This document shows, in pieces, positions 18,359 to 27,577 of a DNA stretch of 64,000 bases. Within the stretch, counting starts at the first letter, position 1. The number at the start of each line of letters is the position of its first letter. The stretch spans positions 62,001 to 126,000 of the forward strand of contig NZ_JBEWCD010000003.1 in NCBI RefSeq assembly GCF_040530035.1, in the 5' to 3' direction. The translations under genes were made by a program, and so were the position numbers. This stretch comes from Roseibium sp. HPY-6 (GTDB lineage Bacteria > Pseudomonadota > Alphaproteobacteria > Rhizobiales > Stappiaceae). Under the pieces are notes generated by a model, which made no database searches, was not told where the DNA came from, and saw only the letters and a list, made by a program, of their open reading frames with translations.

Positions 18359-20275
18359 CTATGCTGCGGCAACATCGTTCAGGAACTCGCGGATCTCCTT
18401 GCGCAGGTCCTCGGTGCGGCCAACAACATCTCCTGTACGGCTTCCCATATCGGCAGCCGCGCTGCTTGACTGCTGTGCGATTTCTTCAACCTGCGCCATA
18501 TCGCCGACAACCGAACGTGTCTGGTCAGCGGCCTCTAGCACATTCCCTTTGATCGTATCAGTCGACTGCCGCCTGGCTTCCAGGTCATCGGCAATCTGCG
18601 TGGTACAGCCCGTCACTTCGCCGATGTCGGCAATAATTTTTTCAATTGCCTCCACAACACGGCCTGTCCGCCCCTGAACCTGCGCAACCTGCTCGCTGAT
18701 CTGCTCCGTCGCAGATGCGGTCTGACCGGCGAGGGTCTTCACTTCACCGGCGACCACCTCAAATCCTTTTCCTGCATCGCCAGCCCGTGCTGCTTCAATG
18801 GTCGCGTTGAGCGCGAGGAGATTGGTCTGGTCGGCAATTGCGTTGATGAGCGACACGATCTCGCCGATCGATCTTGAAATTTCCGCCAGGCTCTCGATTT
18901 CCGCGTTGGCAGCCGCGGCATTCTGGTTCGCGGCCTGTGCGATATCCGTGGCATCTTGCGCCCGCCGGCTGATCGCGGCGATATCGTTGGCCAGAATTTC
19001 TGCCGCCTCCGCGACCGCATCGACATTCTCCGATGCGCCCGAAGACGCAGCTGCCGTGGCACGCGCGCGCTGATCCGCATTCTGCGCGACGTCCTCCAGG
19101 GTAAAAGACGTGTTTTTCATGTGTCCGAGCGCATTATCGACATCCTCGAGCAGGTCGGTCACGCGGCAACGAAAGTCTTCAATAAGTTTTTCGACGCGCG
19201 CCTGGCGTTCGGCAGCAGCCTGACCTTCAAGGCGCTGCCGCTCTTTTGTAAGCTCAATCGTCCGATCCCGAAAATAACCGACGGCCCGCGCGATTTCAGA
19301 TATTTCCGTGTGTCCATAGGAGAAGGGCAGATCTGTTTCCAACCCATCGGAATCGGCGAGGTTGCGAATGCCGCAGTTGAGGGAGTGAATGCAATAGAGG
19401 ATGGAACTGCTGAAGCGCCACGCCACACCGAATGCGATGACAAACACAACGGCCAGGGCAGCGGCCACAGCCCACATCCGGATTTTTGAACCGGAAACCA
19501 TTGCTTCGAGACGGGTTTGAAGCTCAACGGCACTGACCTCTTGCAAGCCGTCGATCGCTGCGAGAAACGCAGTGTGCCGCTCGCGCAGAGGTGCGAGATC
19601 AAGTGTCGTGCCATCCGCGCCCTGGCTCACTTTTGAGGCGACTTTGGCAAGCGCACCCTGGAACTTCCCGCTGGCCTGCCGGTATGTCTTCGCGGCATTG
19701 GCGAAAGGTGTTTCTCCGTCACCGGACAGCACCGTGTTGTCACCTTTTGTCAGTCCGCTGATTTCATCTGCGAGAACCTTGAACTGCCCCGCACCGACCA
19801 GCACAGACATTGTATCGAAATGGCTGAGCTCCTGCTTCTCGGACAGTTTGTCGCTGTTCCGCACGACTGCGTTTGTGCGCACAACGAGATCGGAAAGCTG
19901 CCCGGCAACCAGCCCTGCGAGAAGATTTGCTTCCGGTGAGCGGTTTGCCCGAACACCCGATTTTTCACCGATGCAGACAATAAGCCGATGCCCTGCCGAC
20001 AGGGTTTTGACCGCGTTGTCCGGCAGCTTCTCGGGCGCACAGAGCGGATAGTTTGAAAGGACACCGTCCGGCAATCCGTTGCTGCTTTTCATGACCGAGG
20101 ATGTCCAGACCGCGTCCAGTGCCGGAAGTCCCGCAAGCTTGGCACTGTCCCGCGCCAGATCGTCATAGGCCGACATGATGATCCAACCTGCACAGGCAAC
20201 GATCGGCAAGGTCAGGACAAAAACCAGCAGGAACAGTCTTTTGCGGATGGTCAATGGAAATCTCCCGAATCGCAT
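18359..20275 (-). CDS. methyl-accepting chemotaxis protein
   Basis: A 638-residue chemoreceptor. Membrane spans at about 14-33 and 268-290 enclose a periplasmic ligand-binding region of about 235 residues of no family I can name. A HAMP-like segment follows (about 291-345), then the signalling coiled coil with the conserved tip [25 protein letters not shown]. The C-terminus ends FLNDVAAA, close to the end of the second receptor in the window, and is not a CheR-binding pentapeptide. It converges with the cyclase-fusion gene and has no chemotaxis kinase genes nearby. Confidence 0.92.
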   Translation of the reverse strand: MRFGRFPLTIRKRLFLLVFVLTLPIVACAGWIIMSAYDDLARDSAKLAGLPALDAVWTSSVMKSSNGLPDGVLSNYPLCAPEKLPDNAVKTLSAGHRLIVCIGEKSGVRANRSPEANLLAGLVAGQLSDLVVRTNAVVRNSDKLSEKQELSHFDTMSVLVGAGQFKVLADEISGLTKGDNTVLSGDGETPFANAAKTYRQASGKFQGALAKVASKVSQGADGTTLDLAPLRERHTAFLAAIDGLQEVSAVELQTRLEAMVSGSKIRMWAVAAALAVVFVIAFGVAWRFSSSILYCIHSLNCGIRNLADSDGLETDLPFSYGHTEISEIARAVGYFRDRTIELTKERQRLEGQAAAERQARVEKLIEDFRCRVTDLLEDVDNALGHMKNTSFTLEDVAQNADQRARATAAASSGASENVDAVAEAAEILANDIAAISRRAQDATDIAQAANQNAAAANAEIESLAEISRSIGEIVSLINAIADQTNLLALNATIEAARAGDAGKGFEVVAGEVKTLAGQTASATEQISEQVAQVQGRTGRVVEAIEKIIADIGEVTGCTTQIADDLEARRQSTDTIKGNVLEAADQTRSVVGDMAQVEEIAQQSSSAAADMGSRTGDVVGRTEDLRKEIREFLNDVAAA

Positions 20276-20335
20276 TGGGACGCATTGAGAGAAAAGCTAA
20301 GCTGAAATTACCAATAAATTCGAAACACGCCGCGC

Positions 20336-20794
20336 TTATTTGTTCCCGCTGTTTTCAAGTCCTTGCATGGCAGCGATAGCGCGGCGCATGAACTCGAGAA
20401 ATTGTGCTTTTTCATTCTCGGTGAAATCCGCAAGAGCTTCCGCATTCTGCAGTGTCGCTGCACCCAGTGCATCTTTCTCCAGCGACTTTGCCCTTTCCGT
20501 CAGGAAGATCTGTTGCACGCGGCCGTCGTCTTCGCTTGCCCGGCGGACGATCAGTCCGTCCCGCTCCATGCGTGACAGCGTATTGGCCAGTGTCGCCTGC
20601 TCGATATCCAGCAGTTTAACGAGAGCCTTCTGCGTCTGGCCTTCCTTGGTCCAAAGCGCGATGAGCGCTGGAAACACGCCGGGAGACAATCCGAGCGGCT
20701 TTATCCGCCGATGAAGCCCGGCAGCAAAAAGGCGCGCCATGTGGTTGGCGAGATAACCGGCTGAGGAATCTTTTTCGAACGTCATGTCTTGCAT
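20336..20794 (-). CDS. MarR-family transcriptional regulator
   Basis: A winged-helix dimer of about 152 residues. The recognition-helix region (KALVKLLDIEQATLANTLSRMERDGLI) followed by the DGRVQQIFLTE wing is typical of MarR. The frame is open to 20827, but that would place the twin palindromes inside the gene, so the ATG at 20794 or at 20785 is preferred. It is divergent from the ABM-domain/cytochrome b561 pair and its operators lie between them, so it probably represses both itself and that pair. The inducer is unknown; quinones, phenolics or oxidants are common for the family. Confidence 0.88.
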   Translation of the reverse strand: MQDMTFEKDSSAGYLANHMARLFAAGLHRRIKPLGLSPGVFPALIALWTKEGQTQKALVKLLDIEQATLANTLSRMERDGLIVRRASEDDGRVQQIFLTERAKSLEKDALGAATLQNAEALADFTENEKAQFLEFMRRAIAAMQGLENSGNK

Positions 20795-20803
20795 ATACGA
20801 TAA

Positions 20804-20837
20804 ATAGCATACTATATAATTAAACATAGCTTGCTAT
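20804..20837. promoter_or_regulatory. twin palindromic operator for the MarR regulator
   Basis: Two related 12-base palindromes, ATAGCATACTAT (20804-20815) and ATAGCTTGCTAT (20826-20837), lie exactly 22 bases apart, two helical turns, between the MarR gene and its divergent neighbour. This places two dimers on one face of the DNA. Binding is inferred. Confidence 0.6.
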
Positions 20838-20852
20838 ATAAATGAGGCAAAC

Positions 20853-21263
20853 ATGACAAAACGAACTCGCAGCAAATCACTCGTTCTCGCGATCCTGGCC
20901 CTTACCAACACCCACTCAGGAGCCCCTGCCATGGCCAACGACCTGACACAAAGCGAACCCGTCACGCTGATCAATGTCTTTGAGGTCCCCAAGGACCGGA
21001 TCGATGCAACGATCGGCTCCTGGGAAAAAGCCAGAAACTTCCTGCGCCAGCAGCCCGGCTACATTTCGACAAGTCTGCATCAGGCACTTGATCCGGGTGC
21101 CAGGTTTCAGCTGATCAATATGGCCAAATGGGAAAGCCCAGAAGCTTTTCACGCGGCCATTTCGAAAATGCGGCAAAGCAGTCTTGGCAAGGAGATGAAT
21201 GGGACCGTGTTTCATGCTGCGCTATTCCAGGTCGTCCGCAGCGACGGAGGCCTGGAAAAATGA
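20853..21263 (+). CDS. antibiotic biosynthesis monooxygenase (ABM) domain protein, possibly exported
   Basis: 136 residues: a signal-peptide-like start (basic TKRTRSK, then hydrophobic LVLAILALT and a possible cut near AMA-ND) and one ABM ferredoxin-like domain (LINVFEVPKDRIDATIGSWEKA and FQLINMAKWESPEAFHAAI). ABM proteins include haem-degrading and quinone-oxidising enzymes and many of unknown role. A GAGG site precedes the ATG. The stop overlaps the ATG of the cytochrome b561 gene (ATGA), suggesting coupled production of an exported ABM protein and a membrane cytochrome under the MarR regulator. Confidence 0.78.
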   Translation: MTKRTRSKSLVLAILALTNTHSGAPAMANDLTQSEPVTLINVFEVPKDRIDATIGSWEKARNFLRQQPGYISTSLHQALDPGARFQLINMAKWESPEAFHAAISKMRQSSLGKEMNGTVFHAALFQVVRSDGGLEK

Positions 21264-21754
21264 ACGGGACAGGATCCTTCAGCCGGACCCTCCATTGGTT
21301 CATCGCGGTCCTTGGACTTGCCGCTCTTTGCTCTGGCTTCCTGATGACACGTTCCGGCACCCTTTCGCCGATTGCGATGCAACTTCATATCGGCCTGGGA
21401 GCGCTGGCCGGTTTTCTTTCACTGATACGCGTTTTGCTCTGGCTCGTGAAAGGCGCTCCAGAACAAAGATTTCCTGTTCATTCCAAAATTCAGGCTGTAA
21501 GCGCCAACATGGTGCATGGGCTTCTCCGACTGGTCCCGCTTGCCCTTCTGGCAAGCGGAGCCGCGATGATTGCTCTCTCAGGATCGTTCCCTGTAATCGT
21601 GAGCGGGAAGCTCGTAGACCTGCGCGTTTTCGCCGAACTGCCGCCGCGCAATCTGCACCACGGTGCGGCCATATGTCTGGCTGGTCTCATCGGGCTGCAC
21701 GTCGCCGCCGCCCTTTGGCATTGGCGTCGGGAAGCCAGTTTGGAAAAACCCTGA
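21260..21754 (+). CDS. cytochrome b561-family membrane protein
   Basis: A 164-residue membrane protein with four hydrophobic spans. Histidines suitable for two b-type haems sit in TLHWFIAVLG, MQLHIGLGA, NMVHGLL and LHHGAAICLAGLIGLHVAAALWH. This is the bacterial CybB/YodB type that passes electrons from the quinol pool, some to superoxide or a periplasmic partner. The ATG at 21260 overlaps the stop of the ABM gene by four bases. Confidence 0.88.
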   Translation: MNGTGSFSRTLHWFIAVLGLAALCSGFLMTRSGTLSPIAMQLHIGLGALAGFLSLIRVLLWLVKGAPEQRFPVHSKIQAVSANMVHGLLRLVPLALLASGAAMIALSGSFPVIVSGKLVDLRVFAELPPRNLHHGAAICLAGLIGLHVAAALWHWRREASLEKP

Positions 21755-21784
21755 TGCCTGTCTGTAAAGGATTGCCCGCCGATC

Positions 21785-22246
21785 TTATGGGGCAGAACTC
21801 CCTGGCGCTTGCAAGCGCCGGTTTGCGACCCAAACCCAGCCGCTGAGCAGGACCGCAGACCCTGAGACGAGTGTCATGAGCGTTCCAGGAATGAAATTGG
21901 CGTAACCGGGCAAATCGATGAAGACGAAATAACCGACATCCGCCAGCCCGCCGACAAGCGCTGTTACCCAGATCGCCGTCATGTTGCCTTGCCAGATGAA
22001 CACGGCACCGATGATTGTGGTCACACCAAACCAGCCAAGGTTCCAGCCATGTTGCGACAGGATGCCGGACAGGGGTTCCGGATACTCCCCGACCAGCGTC
22101 GCCTTGTCGACGGCGTCAGCGATGTTTCCGATTGCCGTTTGAGGGTCGACTGGGATGATCAAGATTGCGGCAAGCACATGGACCGCACCCCAGATCACCC
22201 AGAGGATGGAAGCGACTTTCAACGCGATCTTGTGTTCCGGTTTCAT
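21785..22246 (-). CDS. small integral membrane protein, unknown function
   Basis: A 153-residue protein with four predicted membrane spans, the first from about residue 8 (IALKVASILWVIWGAVHVLAA). I do not recognise a named family; small four-helix proteins of this kind are common in proteobacteria. Its ATG overlaps the stop of the FMN reductase gene upstream (ATGA), so the two are co-expressed and may form a small redox module. It converges with the cytochrome b561 gene. Confidence 0.75.
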   Translation of the reverse strand: MKPEHKIALKVASILWVIWGAVHVLAAILIIPVDPQTAIGNIADAVDKATLVGEYPEPLSGILSQHGWNLGWFGVTTIIGAVFIWQGNMTAIWVTALVGGLADVGYFVFIDLPGYANFIPGTLMTLVSGSAVLLSGWVWVANRRLQAPGSSAP

Positions 22247-22812
22247 TTTGGGTCCTTCTCGTGAACGGGTTCTTCTGCAATCGCCGCCAAAGCCGAGGTG
22301 AGCGCGATACGATCCTCTTCATTGATGAGCTTGTCAGCTCCCGGGTCATAGGCATCTCCCCATCGGCCTATTCCGGCAGCCCCGCGAAGGATGCCGCCGA
22401 AATGGGGTGCCAGCAGTTCCTGGCTTTGCAAGACGCTGGCACCGGCTCTCGGTCCCGGCGTTGCAGCCAGGATGACCATGGGCTTGTGCTGCCAGAGCTT
22501 CGTGTCTATCCGGCTCATCCAGTCGAAGAGGTTTTTCCAGGCCGCCGTCACAAATCCGTTGTGTTCCGCGAACGAGATCAGCAGCGCATCCGCCTTACCT
22601 ATTTTTTCAAAAAAGACGCGTGCCGGCAGCGGCACACCGCGCTCTTTCTCCCGGTCAACGGAGTAAATCGGCATCTCGAAATCATTCAAGTCAAGAAACT
22701 CGATCTGCGCATCGGTGCGCATATCCCGCTTGAACTGAAGGGCGGCCAGTTCGACGAGCTGCCGGTTTATCGACTGACGGCTGTTTGTCGCCGCAAATGC
22801 CAGCAATCGCAT
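22243..22812 (-). CDS. NAD(P)H-dependent FMN reductase-type flavoprotein
   Basis: A 189-residue flavodoxin-fold reductase. The start LLAFAATNSRQSINRQLVELAA is the FMN phosphate-binding loop and TPGPRAGASVLQSQELLAPHFGG a typical second flavin loop of the NADPH-dependent FMN reductase family, which reduces flavins, quinones, azo dyes or chromate. It is first of a two-gene unit with the membrane protein and lies 148 bases from the divergent LysR gene, its likely regulator. Confidence 0.85.
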   Translation of the reverse strand: MRLLAFAATNSRQSINRQLVELAALQFKRDMRTDAQIEFLDLNDFEMPIYSVDREKERGVPLPARVFFEKIGKADALLISFAEHNGFVTAAWKNLFDWMSRIDTKLWQHKPMVILAATPGPRAGASVLQSQELLAPHFGGILRGAAGIGRWGDAYDPGADKLINEEDRIALTSALAAIAEEPVHEKDPK

Positions 22813-22960
22813 TCCTAGACCTCATCGCCCTTAAGCAACGTCCCAAGACGTGCTCTGGTTCTGTCCCGTGCGATAAGGTGTTATGCTGCATCGCTGCGCG
22901 CAATAGCGGCTTTCGCGCACCAAATGAGCGATCAGCGCGCACAAGTAAAAGGCTGCGACG

Positions 22961-23836
22961 ATGAAACACTGGACCGAACTTCGAACGGCAATGCTGGTTG
23001 CTCAAACAGGCACCGTCAGCGCCGCTGCAAGCGAACTCGGGGTCCATCGCGCGACTGTCAACCGTCACATTGAAGCGCTGGAACATGCACTCGGGACAAC
23101 GCTCTTCCACCGTCATGCCCGCGGCTACGCCCTCACCGACGCGGGTCGTGACATGCTTGAAGTGGCGAGCCGGGCCGAAGACATGTTCAAAGATCTTGAG
23201 GGCCGCAACCGGAGCCGCGCCGGTCTCCTGTCAGGTGAATTGACGATTACAGCTCTCGGTGGCATTGCGTCACTGATCATTCCGGCCATCAGGAAATTCC
23301 ACATTGCGCACCCGAAAATAGCCGTGGAATTCGTCGCGGAAGAACGACTTGCAAAGCTCGAACACGGTGAAGCGCATATCGCGTTCCGCGCCGGACCGAA
23401 GCCTGATGTCACCGATTACGTCGTTCTTCCGTTTTATCAGATCCGTTTCGGTCTTTACGCGAGCCGGGACTATATCGAACGCTTCGGATATCCGGAGAAC
23501 GGGGCATTCGAGGGCCATGAGTTCGTCGGAACGGTCAGCCGTCCGACGGCGCACCCCTATTCGAAATGGATGCGCACGCACGTTCCGCAAACTTCACTGT
23601 CACTGCAAACGAGCGAAGTACCGGTGCAGTTTGAGGCCGTGTGCGCGGGTCTTGGCCTCGGTTTCCTGCCTGAACACGAAGCTCAGAACCGGTCGGAGCT
23701 CGTTGAAATCCTGCCGCCCAGGATAAGGTGGGCGGCAAATGTCTGGATCGTAACGCATGTCGATCTTCACCGAACCGCGAAAATCCAGGCATTTCTGCGC
23801 TTTGTCAGAAAAGACAACAGCCAAAACTCCAATTGA
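22961..23836 (+). CDS. LysR-family transcriptional regulator
   Basis: 291 residues with the N-terminal helix-turn-helix (TGTVSAAASELGVHRATVNRHIEALEHALG, slightly unusual in having HRATVNRH) and an effector-binding domain from about residue 90. It is divergent from the FMN reductase/membrane protein unit and probably controls it together with its own gene. No effector can be proposed beyond a redox or quinone-like signal suggested by the reductase. Confidence 0.9.
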   Translation: MKHWTELRTAMLVAQTGTVSAAASELGVHRATVNRHIEALEHALGTTLFHRHARGYALTDAGRDMLEVASRAEDMFKDLEGRNRSRAGLLSGELTITALGGIASLIIPAIRKFHIAHPKIAVEFVAEERLAKLEHGEAHIAFRAGPKPDVTDYVVLPFYQIRFGLYASRDYIERFGYPENGAFEGHEFVGTVSRPTAHPYSKWMRTHVPQTSLSLQTSEVPVQFEAVCAGLGLGFLPEHEAQNRSELVEILPPRIRWAANVWIVTHVDLHRTAKIQAFLRFVRKDNSQNSN

Positions 23837-23862
23837 GAGGCTTGACTTTCCAAGAGGCAAAA

Positions 23863-23891
23863 AGACCCGGCAGAATATTGCTGCCGGGTCT
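23863..23891 (-). terminator. intrinsic terminator of the phytase-like gene
   Basis: Arms AGACCCGGCAG (23863-23873) and CTGCCGGGTCT (23881-23891), 11 perfect base pairs with a seven-base loop. Read on the minus strand the stem is followed by TTTTT, so it terminates the gene ending at 23922; it may also stop the convergent LysR transcript. Confidence 0.85.
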
Positions 23892-23921
23892 CTGTAGTAG
23901 TTTCGTGAGCCGGAAGCCGGC

Positions 23922-26141
23922 TTAGTTCAGGCGCGATGCCGGGCCGAGATTGATCAGCTGTGTTTCGCCCGGAGCATCATCGACACCATCGTTGTCGGTC
24001 ACGAGGATGAGCTTGCCGTCCGCTGTGACAGCCAGTCCTTCAGGCTTGTCCAGTATCCAGCCCTTGCCCTCGGCCATCGCCGGCAGAATGTCCATCGCAT
24101 AGCGCTTCTTCAGAACCGGAAGCGTTTCGCCATGCTCCGCCGGAACGACGTCCTTCAGAGAGATGACGGTGATCTGCTTGATCGCCGCATTCTCGCCGCC
24201 CTTGTTGTCGCGTTCCAGAACGGCGAAGTCACCCTCGCCCAGTGAAACGATTTCCGAAAGACCTACCCAGCCACCAGCAGCGCTCTTCGGAGCGTCGAGC
24301 GGATAGTGCACAAAGCCCCAGGACTTGTCCGCCGGGTTGTAGATCGCGATTTTGGTGTACCCCTTCGGGTCGTCGTTCCACTCGCGCTGAACGGCAACAG
24401 CCACCAGGGTTTGGCCGTTCATCTCGAATTCGGTAACACCTTCGAAGGAAAAGCGCTTCGCCTGATCGATCAGGCTCTGCGGAAGCGTGACCTGTTCCGA
24501 GATGACACCATCCGTTCCGACTTTCAGAAGCAGATGCTCGCGCTCGTTTTTCGGATGGCCTTCGGAAGCCAGCCAGAAGCCGCCGTCCCTGGCAACCGCG
24601 ATCCCTTCAAGGTCGAGCCTCTCCTGATCAAAGCCGGTGACCGTCACGTAGGATGTGATCTTTGCCGGCTTGGACGAAATGTCCATGGTGTAGATCCGGG
24701 CATCATCATAGAAGCTGTCGCTGACAGCATAGAGCTTGTTTGCATCGGACGGATCAGCCGCCAGCGCGGAAATGGCGCCCCAGCCAATCGGCGCGCCCTT
24801 TTCCGGATCCATGTCGGAAACAACAGACGGATAGGAAGGTGTCTCGGCGCCGAACTTGTAGAGCGAAATGTGCGAGCGGACATTGTCTTCTGCACTGTCG
24901 ACCTCGTTGGCGACGACGAAGAGGTCGCGGCTCGGGATTGCCAGCAGACCTTCCGGACCGACATGGGTCGGCAGGAACTGGACGAACTCAGGCGCGCCGC
25001 CGGTATCCTTGTAAACGGCAACGAAATTACCGCGCTCCGAATTGACGAAGATCAGCGTTTCACCGCCAAACGACCCGACCGCGACACCTTCCGGTTCAGT
25101 GCCTTTCTTGTGCGCACGTTTGGCGGGGTAGTGGCCGTGGGACATGCCCAGATGTTCCATCTGGTTGCCGCTGTCGAAAAGGACGTCGCCTTTGGCGCTC
25201 CAGATGGTGAAACCGCGAGAACCGCCCTCGTAGTCACCTTCGTTGGCGGTTACGAAGCGCTCGTCGTCGATCCAGGCAACGGCATCCGGCTCGCGCAGCA
25301 CATTCTCACTGCTCCCGGAAGCATCACTCATGCGCGCCTTTTTCACCGGAACATTTTCGGCGGTTGCCGCACCGGCCGAAAAGTTTGCGACAACTTCACC
25401 ACTCGCCAGATCAACAACGGCGATGTGATTGTTTTCCTGAAGCGTAACAACCGCCTGGTTCTGGGAATTGATGGAAACGAACTCAGGCTCCGGGTCGGTC
25501 GGTGCGACTTCGGCAAGGCCGGTCAGGTCGACGATGCGCACGGCATCGCAATTGGTCGGCACGCCATTTTCGTCAAGGTCGAATACGGCGAGATGACCGG
25601 CGGGCATTTGCGGGATGACACCGTCGTTCAGGTCCTCGTCCCGTTCATTTTCGATCGCAATCGCAACGAATTTTCTGTCTGGTGAGATAGCAACGCTGTC
25701 CGGTTGACCCTTCGCGTCGCATTTGGCCGTCACGCCCATTTCGTTCAGGGCGATAACGGCAAGATGACCGGACGCATTGATGAAGTCTTCGCTGGTGTTC
25801 ACACCGGCATAGGCCGCCTTGTCGCCAACGGCAACCGATGTCGGTTCGCCGCCGAGGTCAACACGGGCCATCGGCTGAATGTTGAGCGGATTAGCAGCAT
25901 TGACGAACACGATTGAATCGCCCGGGCTGTCCGTGAATGCCAGCGTCCGTCCGTCTTTGGAGGCATAAATGATTTCTGCAACGGTTTCGGTCGCCTTGTC
26001 CGCACCGTCCGGAAGGGTCTTGTAGACGGGGTAGGTGTTGATGCGTTCGAAATAATCCGCCTGTGCCGCCGAAACGGCTCCAAGACCGACCAGAACGGAA
26101 AGGCTGACGCTTTTCAAAAAACGTCCGCGAAGGTCTGACAT
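23922..26141 (-). CDS. exported phytase-like esterase with N-terminal beta-propeller
   Basis: A 739-residue secreted protein. The signal peptide is KSVSLSVLVGLGAVSAAQA with a cut after AQA. The N-terminal 400 residues look like a YncE/choice-of-anchor-I-type propeller (repeated VAISPDRKF and AVVDLASGEV strands); the C-terminal third is the esterase-like-activity-of-phytase domain (LEGIAVARDGGFWLASEG, SFEGVTEF, KPEGLAVTADGKLILVTDN). Such proteins are thought to release phosphate from organic phosphoesters in the periplasm. The ATG at 26141 has a GGGAG site; an upstream GTG is less likely. Three PHO-type repeats and a fitting -10 element lie upstream, indicating control by PhoB under phosphate limitation. 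Confidence 0.85.
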   Translation of the reverse strand: MSDLRGRFLKSVSLSVLVGLGAVSAAQADYFERINTYPVYKTLPDGADKATETVAEIIYASKDGRTLAFTDSPGDSIVFVNAANPLNIQPMARVDLGGEPTSVAVGDKAAYAGVNTSEDFINASGHLAVIALNEMGVTAKCDAKGQPDSVAISPDRKFVAIAIENERDEDLNDGVIPQMPAGHLAVFDLDENGVPTNCDAVRIVDLTGLAEVAPTDPEPEFVSINSQNQAVVTLQENNHIAVVDLASGEVVANFSAGAATAENVPVKKARMSDASGSSENVLREPDAVAWIDDERFVTANEGDYEGGSRGFTIWSAKGDVLFDSGNQMEHLGMSHGHYPAKRAHKKGTEPEGVAVGSFGGETLIFVNSERGNFVAVYKDTGGAPEFVQFLPTHVGPEGLLAIPSRDLFVVANEVDSAEDNVRSHISLYKFGAETPSYPSVVSDMDPEKGAPIGWGAISALAADPSDANKLYAVSDSFYDDARIYTMDISSKPAKITSYVTVTGFDQERLDLEGIAVARDGGFWLASEGHPKNEREHLLLKVGTDGVISEQVTLPQSLIDQAKRFSFEGVTEFEMNGQTLVAVAVQREWNDDPKGYTKIAIYNPADKSWGFVHYPLDAPKSAAGGWVGLSEIVSLGEGDFAVLERDNKGGENAAIKQITVISLKDVVPAEHGETLPVLKKRYAMDILPAMAEGKGWILDKPEGLAVTADGKLILVTDNDGVDDAPGETQLINLGPASRLN

Positions 26142-26195
26142 TGCACTAGCTCCCACAGTTTTTTGGGTTGAGGTGCGCGCAAGCTAGTGGGCCAC

Positions 26196-26236
26196 ATTAC
26201 AAGAACGGTGACATTTCCATGAAGCTTAGATGACAC
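26196..26236 (-). promoter_or_regulatory. PHO box with three 11-bp-spaced repeats and -10 element
   Basis: On the minus strand GTGTCAT (26236-26230), GCTTCAT (26225-26219) and ATGTCAC (26214-26208) occur at exact 11-base intervals, as in PhoB sites (consensus CTGTCAT). A -10-like TGTAAT lies at 26201-26196. The box ends 67 bases before the ATG of the phytase-like gene. Confidence 0.7.
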
Positions 26237-26370
26237 CCCCACGAATAAATAATGCGGCCGGATATCAGGCGGTTTCCCTAAAAAACACTGGACAACATCG
26301 GTGATTCCTCTCAGGTTGCAGGCTTGGATTGCTTGCGCGCACCGCGCGTCCCTCACTCTTGGATGTACTC

Positions 26371-27570
26371 ATGCAGATCGGATTCGTTCGCGCGGCCCTG
26401 GTCCTTGGACTGCTGGCTGCCGTTGGCCCATTCGCTATCGATCTTTATCTTCCGGCGACACCGCAGATCGTTGAGGATTTGAGAACGGATGATGCCGGCG
26501 CCCACATGACCTTCACGGTCTACTTCATCGCGTTCGGCGTTGCGCAGCTCATATATGGCCCCATTGCCGACTGGCTTGGGCGCAGACCTCCGATCTTTAT
26601 GGGACTTCTGGTCTTTATCGCCGGTTCGCTGATCTGCGCTTTTGCGACGGATATCACAATGATGATGCTCGGCCGGTTTGTGCAGGCACTCGGTGCCGCG
26701 GCCCCAATGGTGATTGTGCGGGCCGTCGTCAGGGACCTGCACACCGGCACTCAAGCGACGCGGCTGATGGCCCTTGTCATGCTCGTGATCAGCATTTCGC
26801 CCCTGCTGGCGCCAATCACGGGAAGCGCAATCATATCTCTTGCCAGCTGGCGCATGATCTTCGGCGCCCTGGCCCTGATCGCACTGCTTGCGATGATCCT
26901 GACCGCGCTGCGGCTGCCGGAAACGCTGCCTGCCGACCGGCGTAGCCGCATCAATGCGGCAGCGCTTCTCCGCAGCTCAATCTACCTCATCAAGGACGCA
27001 AGGTTCATGGGTCTGACCATGATTGGCGGCTTTGCGCTTGCGAGCTTCTTCGTCTTCATCGCCTCGGCACCGATGGTCTACATGACCCAGTATGCGCTCT
27101 CACCGACCGGGTTCTCGCTGGTGTTTGCCGTCAATGCCGTGGGCTTTTTCGCAGCCTCGCAATTTGCCGCCGGTCTCGGCCAGAAATACGGCATGGGCCG
27201 CGTTGCCTTCTGGGCCGTTTGCGGGTTTGCGTTGGCCACGTCATCACTCTTCGGGCTGGTCTGGCTCGGGTTCGACGACCTGCTGGTCCTGATGGCCCTG
27301 TTTTTTCTTGGCAACTCGTGCCTTGGCCTTGTGATTGCTCCAACCATGGTGATGGCGCTCGAGGAACACGGCGAACATGCCGGCATGGCGTCTTCGCTTG
27401 GCGGCACGCTACAAATGGTTGCAGGCGGGCTGATGATCCTCATTTGCAGCCCGTTTTTCGACCGGACAGCCCTGCCGCTGGTCGGTGCCGTGGCAGCTTG
27501 TGCCTTGATCGCCTTTGTCCTCGCACTCCTGACGCTGCGTCCTGAACCGCAGGCGAAGGCGCCCGCCTAA
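26371..27570 (+). CDS. Bcr/CflA-family multidrug efflux MFS transporter
   Basis: A 12-span major facilitator of about 399 residues. The start of helix 1 with PFAIDLYLPATPQI, the loop 2-3 motif IADWLGRRP and the helix 4 motif GRFVQALGAAAPMVIVRAVVRD are those of the Bcr/CflA drug:proton antiporters. The ATG at 26371 is chosen; a TTG at 26329 would add 14 residues. It converges with arsC. Substrate unknown; Bcr relatives export bicyclomycin, sulfonamides or cysteine. Confidence 0.88.
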   Translation: MQIGFVRAALVLGLLAAVGPFAIDLYLPATPQIVEDLRTDDAGAHMTFTVYFIAFGVAQLIYGPIADWLGRRPPIFMGLLVFIAGSLICAFATDITMMMLGRFVQALGAAAPMVIVRAVVRDLHTGTQATRLMALVMLVISISPLLAPITGSAIISLASWRMIFGALALIALLAMILTALRLPETLPADRRSRINAAALLRSSIYLIKDARFMGLTMIGGFALASFFVFIASAPMVYMTQYALSPTGFSLVFAVNAVGFFAASQFAAGLGQKYGMGRVAFWAVCGFALATSSLFGLVWLGFDDLLVLMALFFLGNSCLGLVIAPTMVMALEEHGEHAGMASSLGGTLQMVAGGLMILICSPFFDRTALPLVGAVAACALIAFVLALLTLRPEPQAKAPA

Positions 27571-27577
27571 GTTAGAT

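Noticed and set aside
24306..25685. 459-codon open frame on the plus strand
   Set aside because: It lies wholly inside the phytase-like gene on the other strand; the minus-strand protein has clear domains and a signal peptide, while this translation is rich in Arg/Val and matches nothing I know.
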